Origin: Pseudomonas khorasanensis
Lineage (GTDB): Bacteria; Pseudomonadota; Gammaproteobacteria; Pseudomonadales; Pseudomonadaceae
Direction: 5' to 3'
DNA: 64,000 nt
NCBI RefSeq assembly: GCF_014268505.2
Contig: NZ_JABWQP020000015.1
Span: forward strand, 1-64,000
A program made the translations under genes and the position numbers. Positions 43,384-51,909 of this stretch are shown here, piece by piece; position 1 is the first letter of the stretch; every line of letters begins with the position of its first letter. The notes beneath the pieces are model-generated. The model was not told the origin of the DNA. It made no database searches and was given only the letters and a program-made list of their open reading frames with translations.

Positions 43384-44355
43384 ATGAACTTCAAACGCAC
43401 CTTGCTCGCCGCTGCACTCCCGCTGATGTTTACCCTCGCTGGCGCCGCTCAGGCACTGGAACTTAAAGTCGCCGACATCCACCCCAAGGGTTATCCAACC
43501 ACGGTGGCGGAAGAAAGCATGGGCAAAATGCTGACCAAAGAGACCAATGGCGAGCTGACCTTCAAGTACTTTCCAGGCGGTGTGCTGGGCTCTGAAAAGG
43601 AAGTCATCGAGCAGATGCAAGTTGGCGCGATACAGATGTCCCGGGTCAGCCTGGGAATCGTCGGCCCTGTCGTACCGGACGTGAACGTCTTCAACATGCC
43701 GTTCATCTTCCGTGACCAACAGCACATGCGTAACGTGATCGACGGCGAAGTCGGCGATGCGATCCTCGACAAGATCACCAACTCCGAATTCGGCCTGGTG
43801 GCCCTGGCCTGGATGGACGGCGGCACGCGCAACATCTACACCAAGAAACCGGTGCGCAAGCTCGAAGACCTCAAGGGCATGAAAATTCGCGTCCAGGGCA
43901 ACCCGATGTTCATCGAGATGATGAACGCCATGGGTGCCAACGGTATCGCCATGGACACCGGCGAAATCTTCAGCGCCCTGCAGACCGGCGTGATCGACGG
44001 CGCGGAAAACAACCCGCCGACCCTGCTCGAACACAACCACTACCAGAACGCCAAGTTTTACAGCCTGACCGGTCACCTGATTCTGCCAGAGCCGATCGTG
44101 ATGTCGAAAATCACCTGGGAGAAACTGACCCCGGATCAACAGACGCTGGTCAAGAAAGCCGCCAAGGCCGCCCAGGCCGAGGAGCGTGTGCTGTGGGACG
44201 CGAAGTCCAGCGCCAGTGAGGAAAAACTCAAGGCCGCCGGCGTCGAGTTCATCACGGTCGACAAGAAACCCTTCTACGACGCCACGGCCCCAGTGCGGGC
44301 CAAGTATGGCGCGCCGTATGCCGACCTGATCAAGCGTATCGAAGACGTCAAGTAA
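43384..44355 (+). CDS. TRAP transporter solute-binding protein (DctP family)
   Basis: 323 residues with a signal peptide (MNFKRTLLAAALPLMFTLAGA, mature start ALELKVADIHPKGYP). DctP-family features: VFNMPFIFRDQQHMRNV, ARG-type substrate loop in MDGGTRNIYTKKPVRKLEDLKGMKIRVQ, and NPPTLLEHNHYQNAKFYSLTGH. Genome context (Udh, UxuL, OprD) points to uronate or aldarate as the ligand; that is inference. First gene of the transporter set. Confidence 0.9.
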   Translation: MNFKRTLLAAALPLMFTLAGAAQALELKVADIHPKGYPTTVAEESMGKMLTKETNGELTFKYFPGGVLGSEKEVIEQMQVGAIQMSRVSLGIVGPVVPDVNVFNMPFIFRDQQHMRNVIDGEVGDAILDKITNSEFGLVALAWMDGGTRNIYTKKPVRKLEDLKGMKIRVQGNPMFIEMMNAMGANGIAMDTGEIFSALQTGVIDGAENNPPTLLEHNHYQNAKFYSLTGHLILPEPIVMSKITWEKLTPDQQTLVKKAAKAAQAEERVLWDAKSSASEEKLKAAGVEFITVDKKPFYDATAPVRAKYGAPYADLIKRIEDVK

Positions 44356-44387
44356 CGCCTCCTGTTCCGTATTCATGAAAAAGGCCC

Positions 44388-44412
44388 GGCGCGCCTGAAG
44401 TTCAGGCGCGCC
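44388..44412 (+). other. Stem-loop between TRAP binding-protein and permease genes
   Basis: GGCGCGCCTGAA (44388-44399) is perfectly complementary to TTCAGGCGCGCC (44401-44412), with almost no loop. No T-run. Likely an mRNA-stability or partial-termination element that keeps binding-protein expression above permease levels. Confidence 0.7.
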
Positions 44413-44430
44413 CGGTTACGGTGAAACCCG

Positions 44431-44958
44431 ATGAAGAATTTGCTGCTGCGTATCAACGATAAGATCTACATGACGTGCATCTGGGTGGCCGGCCTTTCCG
44501 TTCTGGCAGTTTCCCTGATGATTCCCTGGGGCGTGTTTGCCCGCTACGTGCTCGGCACCGGCTCGAGCTGGCCCGAGCCCACGGCCATCCTGCTGATGAT
44601 CGTGTTCACCTTCATTGGCGCCGCTGCCAGCTACCGCGCCGGCGCGCACATGGCCGTGGCCATGTTGACCGACCGCATGCCACCGCATCTGCGGAACGCA
44701 GCGTCAATTTTTTCCCAATTGCTGATGGCCCTGATCTGCATCTTCATGACGATCTGGGGATTCAAATTGTGCATGTCCACCTGGAACCAGTTCATGGCGT
44801 CCCTGCCCACCCTGCGTGTGGGCGTGACCTATTTGCCGATTCCCGTGGGCGGTTTGCTGACCCTGGTTTTCGTCCTGGAAAAACTCTTTCTGGGTGACCA
44901 GAGCAAACGTCGGGTCGTGCAGTTCGATCTGGTTGAAGAAAGTGAAGGTGCCGTTTAA
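44431..44958 (+). CDS. TRAP transporter small permease (DctQ family)
   Basis: 175 residues with four hydrophobic segments. DctQ signature: WPEPTAILLMIVFTFIGAAASYRAGAHMAV (about 48-77). Auxiliary membrane subunit binding the large permease. Its stop overlaps the start of the large-permease gene (TAATG at 44956-44960). Confidence 0.9.
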   Translation: MKNLLLRINDKIYMTCIWVAGLSVLAVSLMIPWGVFARYVLGTGSSWPEPTAILLMIVFTFIGAAASYRAGAHMAVAMLTDRMPPHLRNAASIFSQLLMALICIFMTIWGFKLCMSTWNQFMASLPTLRVGVTYLPIPVGGLLTLVFVLEKLFLGDQSKRRVVQFDLVEESEGAV

Positions 44959-46238
44959 TGGACGCTCTAATTCTGCTGGGCAGTTTTATCGTATTGATCC
45001 TGATCGGCATGCCGGTCGCCTACGCCCTCGGCGCCGCCGCCCTGATCGGTGCGTGGTGGATCGACATCCCCTTCCAGGCCGTAATGATTCAGGTGGCGGG
45101 CGGGGTGAACAAATTCTCACTGCTGGCCATTCCGTTCTTCGTGCTGGCCGGCGCGATCATGGCCGAAGGCGGCATGTCGCGCCGGTTGGTGGCGTGCGCC
45201 GGTGTGATGGTGGGCTTCGTGCGTGGCGGCCTGTCACTGGTCAACATCGTTGCCTCGACCTTCTTCGGCGCGATCTCCGGTTCGTCGGTGGCCGACACGG
45301 CGTCGGTGGGTTCGGTGCTGATTCCGGAAATGGAGCGCAAGGGTTATCCGCGCGACTTCTCCACCGCCGTGACCGTCAGCGGTTCGGTGCAGGCCCTGCT
45401 GACCCCGCCAAGCCATAACTCGGTGCTCTACTCCCTGGCTGCCGGCGGTACCGTTTCGATCGCCTCGCTGTTCATGGCGGGCATCGTGCCGGGCTTGCTG
45501 ATGAGCGCGTGCCTGATGGTGCTGTGCCTGATCTTCGCGAAAAAGCGCAACTACCCCAAGGGCGAAGTGATCCCGATGCGCCAGGCGCTGAAAATCGTCG
45601 GCGAAGCCCTCTGGGGCCTGATGGCGATGGTGATCATCCTCGGCGGTATTCTCTCCGGCATCTTCACTGCCACCGAATCGGCCGCTATCGCCGTGCTGTG
45701 GTCGTTCTTCGTGACCATGTTCATCTACCGCGACTACAAGTGGCGTGAACTGCCCAAGCTGATGCACCGCACGGTGCGCACCATCTCCATCGTGATGATC
45801 CTGATCGGCTTCGCCGCCAGCTTCGGCTACATCATGACGCTGATGCAGATCCCGGCGAAGATCACCACGATGTTCCTGACCCTGTCGGACAATCGCTACG
45901 TGATCCTGATGTGCATCAACGTCATGCTGCTGATGCTCGGCACTGTGATGGACATGGCGCCGCTGATTCTCATCCTCACGCCGATCCTGATGCCGGTGAT
46001 TCTCGACATCGGCGTCGATCCGGTGCAGTTCGGCATGATCATGCTGGTCAACCTGGGGATCGGATTGATAACACCGCCCGTGGGCGCGGTGCTATTCGTC
46101 GGCTCCGCCATCGGCAAGGTCAGCATTGAAAGCACCGTCAAAGCGCTGCTGCCCTTCTACGCGGTGCTGTTCATGGTGTTGATGCTGGTGACCTACGTGC
46201 CGGCACTGTCGCTGTGGTTGCCTAACCTGGTGTTGTAA
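44958..46238 (+). CDS. TRAP transporter large permease (DctM family)
   Basis: 426 residues, 11-12 hydrophobic segments. DctM features: AIPFFVLAGAIMAEGGMSRRLV, SGSSVADTASVGSVLIPEM, and NLGIGLITPPVGAVLFVGSAIGK. Ion-driven importer for sugar acids or related carboxylates with the binding protein encoded upstream. Complete reading frame. A REP doublet (family E) follows. Confidence 0.92.
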   Translation: MDALILLGSFIVLILIGMPVAYALGAAALIGAWWIDIPFQAVMIQVAGGVNKFSLLAIPFFVLAGAIMAEGGMSRRLVACAGVMVGFVRGGLSLVNIVASTFFGAISGSSVADTASVGSVLIPEMERKGYPRDFSTAVTVSGSVQALLTPPSHNSVLYSLAAGGTVSIASLFMAGIVPGLLMSACLMVLCLIFAKKRNYPKGEVIPMRQALKIVGEALWGLMAMVIILGGILSGIFTATESAAIAVLWSFFVTMFIYRDYKWRELPKLMHRTVRTISIVMILIGFAASFGYIMTLMQIPAKITTMFLTLSDNRYVILMCINVMLLMLGTVMDMAPLILILTPILMPVILDIGVDPVQFGMIMLVNLGIGLITPPVGAVLFVGSAIGKVSIESTVKALLPFYAVLFMVLMLVTYVPALSLWLPNLVL

Positions 46239-46244
46239 CGCTTA

Positions 46245-46342
46245 TTTGTGGCGAGGGAGCTTGCTCCCGCTCGGGCGCGCAGCGGCCGCTCTTTAAGGGC
46301 CTGCTGCGCAGTCCAGCGGGAGCAAGCTCCCTCGCCACAGGT
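46245..46342. repeat. REP doublet, family E
   Basis: TGTGGCGAGGGAGCTTGCTC at 46247 with an inverted partner ending at 46340, between convergent genes. Confidence 0.85.
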
Positions 46343-46348
46343 TTTGCT

Positions 46349-47149
46349 TCAAGCGCGAAACAGCATGTACCCCGCCACCACCAGACACACACTGGCAAAT
46401 CCCACCTGCAACGCCCGCGCCGGCACCCTCGCACACAGCTTGCGACCGATGATCATACCGACCACGCTGGCGACAATGAACGACGCCCCCAGGCTGTCGA
46501 TTCGCACGCCGGCATGGAACGCACCAATCACCCCGATGGCGGAAATCAGGCTGATCACCATCAACGACGTCGCGACGATGCCGCGCATCTGCACGTCGGT
46601 CAGTTGCTTGAACGCCGGCACAATCAGAAAGCCGCCACCGACACCGAGCAAGCCTGACACCACCCCGGTCACCGCGCCCAATGCCGCCAGCGTCGCGGTG
46701 CATTTGGCGGTCCAGTCGAAACGCCCGGTCTGTTCATCGAGCATGCAGTTTTTCTGACCCCAACTGGCGTGCCCGTGATCGCTCGGCCCCGCCTGCTGAC
46801 GTTCACGCCGAAGCATGCGCCAGGCGACCATGACCATCAGCAGACTGAACAAAATCATCAGGATCTTCTCGGGCAATTGATGCGCGAAGTGGATACCCAG
46901 CGGCGAAAACACCGCGCCCAGCGCCGCGATCAACAGCGCTGCCCGATAGCGCACAAGCCCATGACGCAAACCGTCGATCGCGCCGACCGCCGCTGCGCTG
47001 CCGACCGCAAACAACGCCACCGGCGCCGCTTGCGTCATCGTCCAGCCAAGCCCGAGCACCAGCGCCGGCACCGCGAGAATCCCGCCGCCGGCCCCGGTCA
47101 ACCCGAGCACCAGCCCCATCACCACGCCAAACAGACTTGCCAGCAACAT
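46349..47149 (-). CDS. Sulfite exporter TauE/SafE-family protein
   Basis: 266 residues with about eight hydrophobic segments. Both halves have the TauE/SafE motif: GLTGAGGGILAVPALV (about 17-32) and SGLLGVGGGFLIVPAF (about 164-180). The middle contains a charged linker with HASWGQKN. In this cluster, next to an SQR-like oxidoreductase and a sulfur-type ArsR regulator, it may export sulfite or thiosulfate-type anions (inference). Confidence 0.85.
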   Translation of the reverse strand: MLLASLFGVVMGLVLGLTGAGGGILAVPALVLGLGWTMTQAAPVALFAVGSAAAVGAIDGLRHGLVRYRAALLIAALGAVFSPLGIHFAHQLPEKILMILFSLLMVMVAWRMLRRERQQAGPSDHGHASWGQKNCMLDEQTGRFDWTAKCTATLAALGAVTGVVSGLLGVGGGFLIVPAFKQLTDVQMRGIVATSLMVISLISAIGVIGAFHAGVRIDSLGASFIVASVVGMIIGRKLCARVPARALQVGFASVCLVVAGYMLFRA

Positions 47150-47158
47150 AGGGGATTC

Positions 47159-48403
47159 TCAGTCGACCTTCGACAGGCGCGTCAGCCACTCGCGGCCCTT
47201 GAGCATGCCGTTCCAGTAAAACCACGGCAGCAACGTCGCCTTCAGCCACCAGGCCGAACGCCTCGGCACGGTCGGGTCCAGCGGGAAGGTCGGCAGCAGT
47301 TTTCCGCCATAGCCGAACTCGGCAAGGATCACCTTGCCCTTCTCCACCGTCAGCGGACAGGAACCGTAGCCGTCGTACTTCAATGGCAGCGGATGTTGCT
47401 TGCGCTGAGCCAGGAGATGTTGCGCGACCACGACGACTTGCTTGCGCACCGCCGCTGCGGTTTTAGCATTACTGGTGCCGCAGATATCGCCCAGTGCGAA
47501 CACTTCGGGGTAACGTGGATGCTGCAGGCTGTGCGGATTGACTTCGCACCAGCCGGCGGCATCGGCCAAGGGACTTTGCGCAATGAAGTCGGGCGAGACC
47601 TGTGGCGGCACGACGTGCAGCAAATCGAAGGTTTTCGCTTCGCGGGTGACGTTGCCGTCGGCGTCCTTCATCTCGAACCACGCGGTTTTCGCCGGGCCGT
47701 CGACCTTGACCAGATTGGCATTGAACGCCAATTGCGCGTTGTACTGTTCGATGTATTTCATCAGCGGCGGGACGAAGGTCGCCACACCAAACAGCGCTGC
47801 GCCCGCCAGGTTGAATTCAACGTGAATGTTGTGCAGCACGCCGGATCTGCGCCAGTGGTCGCAGGACAGGTACAGCGCTTTTTGCGGTGCGCCCGCACAC
47901 TTGATCGGCATCGCCGGCTGGGTGAACAGCGCCCGGCCATCGCGCAGTTTCTGCACCTGATCCCAGGTGTACTGCGCATGCTGATAGCTGTAATTGGACG
48001 TCACGCCATGCTGACCGAGGCTTTCCTGCAAGCCTTCGATTTTCTCCCAGGCCAGACGCAGGCCGGGGCAGACGATCAGGTTCTGATAGCTGACGGTGCG
48101 TTGATCGTCGAGGGTCAGTTGGCGGGTGTCGGGATCAATGGCGCTGACGCTGGCCTGAATCCACCTGGCCTGGCGCGGCATGACTTTACTCATCGGCCTG
48201 ACGGTGTTTTTCACGTCAAACGCACCGCCGCCGACCAGCGTCCAGGCCGGTTGATAGTAATGCTGTGAACTCGGTTCGATGACGGTGACGTTGAGGTGCG
48301 GATCACGCTTGAGCAGGCTGGCGACAAAACCGATGCCAGCCGTTCCGCCGCCGATGACCACGATGTCCGCACTGATGGATGGGCCCCAGTGTTGATCGTT
48401 CAT
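47159..48403 (-). CDS. Sulfide:quinone oxidoreductase-like flavoprotein
   Basis: 414 residues starting MNDQHWGPSISADIVVIGGG. FAD motif IVVIGGGTAGIGFVASLL (about 14-31), SQHYYQPAWTLVGGGAF, the typical SQR segment CPGLRLAWEKIEG, cysteines in CAGAPQK and GDICGTSNAKTAAAVRKQ. Likely transfers electrons from sulfide to quinone at the inner membrane, producing persulfide. The start at 48403 is chosen because the upstream frame to 48517 covers REP DNA. Its gene lies 9 bases upstream of the TauE/SafE gene. Confidence 0.85.
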   Translation of the reverse strand: MNDQHWGPSISADIVVIGGGTAGIGFVASLLKRDPHLNVTVIEPSSQHYYQPAWTLVGGGAFDVKNTVRPMSKVMPRQARWIQASVSAIDPDTRQLTLDDQRTVSYQNLIVCPGLRLAWEKIEGLQESLGQHGVTSNYSYQHAQYTWDQVQKLRDGRALFTQPAMPIKCAGAPQKALYLSCDHWRRSGVLHNIHVEFNLAGAALFGVATFVPPLMKYIEQYNAQLAFNANLVKVDGPAKTAWFEMKDADGNVTREAKTFDLLHVVPPQVSPDFIAQSPLADAAGWCEVNPHSLQHPRYPEVFALGDICGTSNAKTAAAVRKQVVVVAQHLLAQRKQHPLPLKYDGYGSCPLTVEKGKVILAEFGYGGKLLPTFPLDPTVPRRSAWWLKATLLPWFYWNGMLKGREWLTRLSKVD

Positions 48404-48454
48404 TGCTTGTTCCTTTTGCTGCACGCAAGGATTAGTCCGGTTAAAACCACGAAA

Positions 48455-48550
48455 CCTGTGGGAGCTGGCTTGCCAGCGATGGGGGCTTCGCCAGCCGACA
48501 TTGATGACGACTGACACTCCGCCATCGCTGGCAAGCCAGCTCCCACAGGT
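48455..48550. repeat. REP doublet, family C
   Basis: TGTGGGAGCTGGCTTGCCAG at 48457 with inverted partner ending at 48548. It splits the SQR gene from the ArsR gene. Confidence 0.85.
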
Positions 48551-48568
48551 TCGGTGCGTTGCATGAGC

Positions 48569-48916
48569 TTATGGCTGTTCCCAACTCTTGAGCACTGCCC
48601 CGCAATAAAGCCCGGACAGAGTCTTCATCACCTGAATCACTTCGTGACTGGCCAGGCCATAAAAGATGTATTTGCCCTCACGGCGGGTCGCGACCAGGCC
48701 TTCGTCACGCAAGATGCCCAGTTGCTGGGACAGCGTTGGCTGACGCACGCCGGTCATGGTTTCCAGTTCGCCGACGTTGCGTTCGCCCTGGGTCAGTTGG
48801 CACAGGATCAACAGTCGATCCTCATTGGCCAGGGCCTTGAGCAACGCGCAAGCTTTGGACGCCGAGGCGCGCAGTTGGGCGACTTCACATTCGGTCAGAC
48901 TGGATTGCATTTGCAT
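48569..48916 (-). CDS. ArsR-family regulator, BigR/SqrR-like
   Basis: 115 residues. Winged-helix ArsR fold: ALANEDRLLILCQLTQGERNVGELETMTGVRQPTLSQQLGILRDEGLV. C39 and C105 stand at positions matching the redox-active cysteine pair of BigR/SqrR-type persulfide sensors (C10 and C23 are extra). It would de-repress sulfide-oxidation genes when the cysteines are linked by a polysulfide. Divergent from the Blh-like gene, with a perfect inverted repeat (48948-48963) between. Confidence 0.85.
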   Translation of the reverse strand: MQMQSSLTECEVAQLRASASKACALLKALANEDRLLILCQLTQGERNVGELETMTGVRQPTLSQQLGILRDEGLVATRREGKYIFYGLASHEVIQVMKTLSGLYCGAVLKSWEQP

Positions 48917-48947
48917 GAGGCCTTGAAGGTCACTTAAGCTGCGAACA

Positions 48948-48963
48948 TTATGTTTTTACATAA
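48948..48963. promoter_or_regulatory. TTATGT-TTTT-ACATAA palindrome
   Basis: Perfect 6-bp arms with a 4-base spacer in the divergent promoter region of the ArsR and Blh-like genes. Likely operator for the ArsR regulator; may cover the promoters of both. Confidence 0.65.
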
Positions 48964-49002
48964 AGTGTTGCAACCCTGAATTCCCCTGCACAGGTTTTAC
49001 CC

Positions 49003-49866
49003 ATGCCCGCCTTGATTGAAGCGTTTCTCGACCCCGCCTCCTCGACCTACAGCTACGTGGTCTATGAAGACGACGGCAGACTCTGCGCAATCGTCGATCC
49101 GGTGCTCGATTACGACGGGGCCGCCGGGCGAACCTGCACGGCGCAAGCGGACAGGATCATCGCGTTCGTGCGTGCGCATCAGTTGCAAGTACAGTGGTTG
49201 CTCGAAACCCACGCCCACGCCGATCACCTGTCCGCCGCGCCGTACCTGCGCCGTGAACTGGGCGGCAAAATTGCAATTGGCGAGTCGATCAGCAAAGTGC
49301 AGAACGTGTTCAAGGCACTGTTCAATCTGGAGCCGGAATTCTGTGTCGATGGCTCGCAGTTCGACCATCTGTTTGCGCCGAACGAGTCGTTCATGATCGG
49401 CAACCTCAAGGCCACCGCCCTTCATGTACCCGGCCATACGCCGGCGGACATGGCGTATCTGATCGATGGCGAGCAGATCCTCGTCGGCGACACCTTGTTC
49501 ATGCCCGATGTCGGCACGGCGCGCTGTGATTTCCCCGGCGGCAACGCACAGCAACTGTTCAAATCGATTCAGAAATTGCTCGCCTTTCCCGCCAGCGTGA
49601 AACTTTACGTTTGCCACGACTACCCGCCCGAAGGCCGCGCCTCGCAGTGCCAGACCACGGTGGGTGAACAGCGTAAAAGCAATATTCATGTGCATGACGG
49701 CATCGATGAAGCGGCGTTCGTTGAGATGCGCACACAGCGTGATGCCGGACTGGGCATGCCGACGCTGTTGCTGCCGGCGATTCAGGTGAACGTGCGGGCG
49801 GGGAATTTTCCGGCGGCGGAAGGCAACGGCGTGGTTTACCTGAAGATCCCGCTTAATTCGCTATAG
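49003..49866 (+). CDS. Metallo-beta-lactamase-fold hydrolase (Blh / persulfide-dioxygenase-like)
   Basis: 287 residues. MBL motif THAHADHL (69-76), with later metal ligands in HVPGHTPADM, GDTLFMPDVGTARCDF and VCHDYPPEGR. These patterns match Blh and ETHE1/persulfide-dioxygenase-like proteins. In sulfide-detoxification operons such proteins act on glutathione persulfide. The gene is divergent from the ArsR regulator. The weak ribosome binding site (CACAGG) is consistent with tight control. Confidence 0.85.
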   Translation: MPALIEAFLDPASSTYSYVVYEDDGRLCAIVDPVLDYDGAAGRTCTAQADRIIAFVRAHQLQVQWLLETHAHADHLSAAPYLRRELGGKIAIGESISKVQNVFKALFNLEPEFCVDGSQFDHLFAPNESFMIGNLKATALHVPGHTPADMAYLIDGEQILVGDTLFMPDVGTARCDFPGGNAQQLFKSIQKLLAFPASVKLYVCHDYPPEGRASQCQTTVGEQRKSNIHVHDGIDEAAFVEMRTQRDAGLGMPTLLLPAIQVNVRAGNFPAAEGNGVVYLKIPLNSL

Positions 49867-49880
49867 CCATATTGGCAACA

Positions 49881-49996
49881 CTGATCGTTCCCACGCTCCG
49901 CGTGGTAACACCGCCGGGGACGCTCCGCGCTCCGCCTCGCGAAGTGACGCAGAGCGTCACGGGATGCATTCCCACGCAGAGCGTGGGAACGATCTT
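49881..49996. repeat. Large inverted repeat, GATCGTTCC family (F)
   Basis: GATCGTTCCCACGCTCCGCG at 49883 pairs with the end at 49994 (CGCAGAGCGTGGGAACGATC). Internal CGCTCCGCGCTCCGC and GACGCAGAGCGTC sub-stems make a cruciform-like structure of about 110 bases. Located between convergent genes. Confidence 0.8.
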
Positions 49997-49998
49997 TC

Positions 49999-50487
49999 TT
50001 ACGCCCCTAACGTGAGTCCATTAGCCGGCAGTGGCAACGCCGTTTTATAGCGCACCTGCTTCAGCGCGAAGCTTGAACGGATGTTCGCCACGCCGGGCAC
50101 CTTGGTCAGAAAGTCCATCATGAAGCGCTCCAGCGACTGAATCGTCGGCACCAGCACCCGGATCAGGTAATCCGGGTCGCCGGCCATCAGGTAGCACTCC
50201 ATCACTTCGGGGCGATCAGATATCGCCTGTTCGAAATGCTGCAACGCCTCCTCCACCTGTTTCTCCAGGCTGACGTGAATGAACACATTCACATGCAAGC
50301 CCAACAGGTCGGCATCGAGCAGCGTGACCTGCTCGCGAATCAGGCCCAACTCTTCCATCGCCTTCACCCGGTTGAAGCACGGCGTCGGCGACAGATTCAC
50401 CGAGCGTGCAAGGTCGGCGTTGGTGATGCGCGCGTTCTCCTGAAGGCTGTTGAGAATGCCGATGTCGGTACGGTCCAGTTTGCGCAT
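49999..50487 (-). CDS. bkdR: Lrp/AsnC-family regulator of branched-chain keto acid dehydrogenase
   Basis: 162 residues. Winged helix at the N-terminus (LDRTDIGILNSLQENARITNADLARSVNLSPTPCFNRVKAMEELGLI) followed by the AsnC ligand domain (about 70-150, DPDYLIRVLV). Divergent from bkdA1, the arrangement of known BkdR. It activates the bkd operon in response to branched-chain amino acids. An inverted repeat lies in the 185-base gap. Confidence 0.95.
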   Translation of the reverse strand: MRKLDRTDIGILNSLQENARITNADLARSVNLSPTPCFNRVKAMEELGLIREQVTLLDADLLGLHVNVFIHVSLEKQVEEALQHFEQAISDRPEVMECYLMAGDPDYLIRVLVPTIQSLERFMMDFLTKVPGVANIRSSFALKQVRYKTALPLPANGLTLGA

Positions 50488-50516
50488 GAGACAAAACCAC
50501 CTGTTTTTTATGTTTA

Positions 50517-50535
50517 TGCAGAATTTCTATCTGCA
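50517..50535. promoter_or_regulatory. TGCAGA-N7-TCTGCA palindrome in the bkdR-bkdA1 gap
   Basis: TGCAGA (50517-50522) and TCTGCA (50530-50535) separated by 7 bases, AT-rich on both sides. Symmetry and size resemble Lrp-type sites. Candidate BkdR operator. Confidence 0.55.
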
Positions 50536-50672
50536 AATGATCGCCAGTGCAACGAAACAGAGAGAAATATTCTTCTTGCCCGAGCCTATGATTGTTGTAG
50601 GACAAGATTTCCTCTACCCAGGAATGACTGCCAGCTCACTACAAGAAATTCACAAGATCGAGCGTAGAAGCC

Positions 50673-51908
50673 ATGACCCAAGCGTATGAACCGCTGCGCC
50701 TGCACGTCCCTGAACCCTCGGGCCGTCCCGGCTGCAAAACCGACTTCTCCTACCTGCATCTGACCGATGCCGGTACGGTGCGCAAACCTCCCATCGACGT
50801 AGAACCTGCCGACACCGCCGACCTGGCCCGCGGCCTGATTCGCGTGCTCGACGATCAGGGCAACGCTCTCGGCCCATGGGCTGAAAACGTGCCGGTCGAG
50901 ATTCTGCGCAAAGGCATGCGCGCCATGCTCAAGACGCGCATCTACGACAACCGCATGGTGGTCGCCCAGCGTCAGAAAAAGATGTCGTTCTACATGCAGA
51001 GCCTTGGCGAAGAAGCCATCGGCAGCGCCCAGGCCCTGGCCTTGAACATCGACGACATGTGCTTCCCGACCTATCGCCAGCAAAGCATCCTGATGGCCCG
51101 CGAAGTGCCACTGGTTGATCTGATCTGCCAACTGCTGTCCAACGAGCGCGATCCGCTCAAGGGCCGTCAGTTGCCGATCATGTACTCGGTCAAGGACTCG
51201 GGCTTCTTCACCATTTCCGGCAACCTCGCCACGCAGTTCATTCAGGGCGTGGGCTGGGGCATGGCGTCGGCGATCAAGGGCGACACCAAAATCGCCTCGG
51301 CGTGGATCGGTGACGGCGCCACCGCCGAATCGGACTTCCACACCGCCCTCACCTTCGCCCACGTTTACCGCGCGCCGGTGATCCTCAACGTGGTCAACAA
51401 CCAATGGGCAATCTCAACCTTCCAGGCCATCGCCGGCGGTGAAGCCACCACCTTCGCCGGACGCGGCGTCGGTTGCGGCATCGCCTCCCTGCGTGTGGAT
51501 GGCAACGACTTTTACGCGGTGTACGCGGCGTCCGCCTGGGCTGCCGAACGTGCCCGCCGAAACCTCGGCCCGACCATGATCGAGTGGGTGACCTATCGCG
51601 CCGGCCCTCACTCGACGTCCGACGATCCGTCCAAATACCGCCCGGCCGATGACTGGAGCCATTTCCCGCTCGGCGATCCGATTGCGCGTCTGAAACAGCA
51701 CCTGATCAAGGCCGGCCACTGGTCGGAAGAAGAGCACACCGCCGTCAGCGCCGAACTCGAAGCCGAAGTGATTGCCGCGCAAAAAGAAGCCGAACAGTAC
51801 GGCACCCTCGCCGGTGGCCAGATCCCGAGCGCCGCGACCATGTTCGAAGACGTCTACAAAGAGATGCCGGAGCACTTGAAGCGCCAGCGTCAGCAGCTGG
51901 GGGTCTGA
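50673..51908 (+). CDS. bkdA1: Branched-chain 2-keto acid dehydrogenase E1 alpha subunit
   Basis: 411 residues. Thiamine-pyrophosphate motif: SAWIGDGATAESDFHTALTFAHVYRAPVILNVVNNQWAIST (about 207-247). Characteristic ends: MTQAYEPLRLHVPEPSGRPG and a C-terminal HLKRQRQQLGV. First enzyme of the complex oxidising keto acids from Val, Leu and Ile. Followed after one base by bkdA2. Confidence 0.96.
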   Translation: MTQAYEPLRLHVPEPSGRPGCKTDFSYLHLTDAGTVRKPPIDVEPADTADLARGLIRVLDDQGNALGPWAENVPVEILRKGMRAMLKTRIYDNRMVVAQRQKKMSFYMQSLGEEAIGSAQALALNIDDMCFPTYRQQSILMAREVPLVDLICQLLSNERDPLKGRQLPIMYSVKDSGFFTISGNLATQFIQGVGWGMASAIKGDTKIASAWIGDGATAESDFHTALTFAHVYRAPVILNVVNNQWAISTFQAIAGGEATTFAGRGVGCGIASLRVDGNDFYAVYAASAWAAERARRNLGPTMIEWVTYRAGPHSTSDDPSKYRPADDWSHFPLGDPIARLKQHLIKAGHWSEEEHTAVSAELEAEVIAAQKEAEQYGTLAGGQIPSAATMFEDVYKEMPEHLKRQRQQLGV

Positions 51909-51909
51909 C

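Noticed and set aside
46769..48268. 499-codon plus-strand frame across the TauE/SafE and SQR-like genes
   Set aside because: Antisense to two recognisable families; shadow composition and no ribosome binding site.
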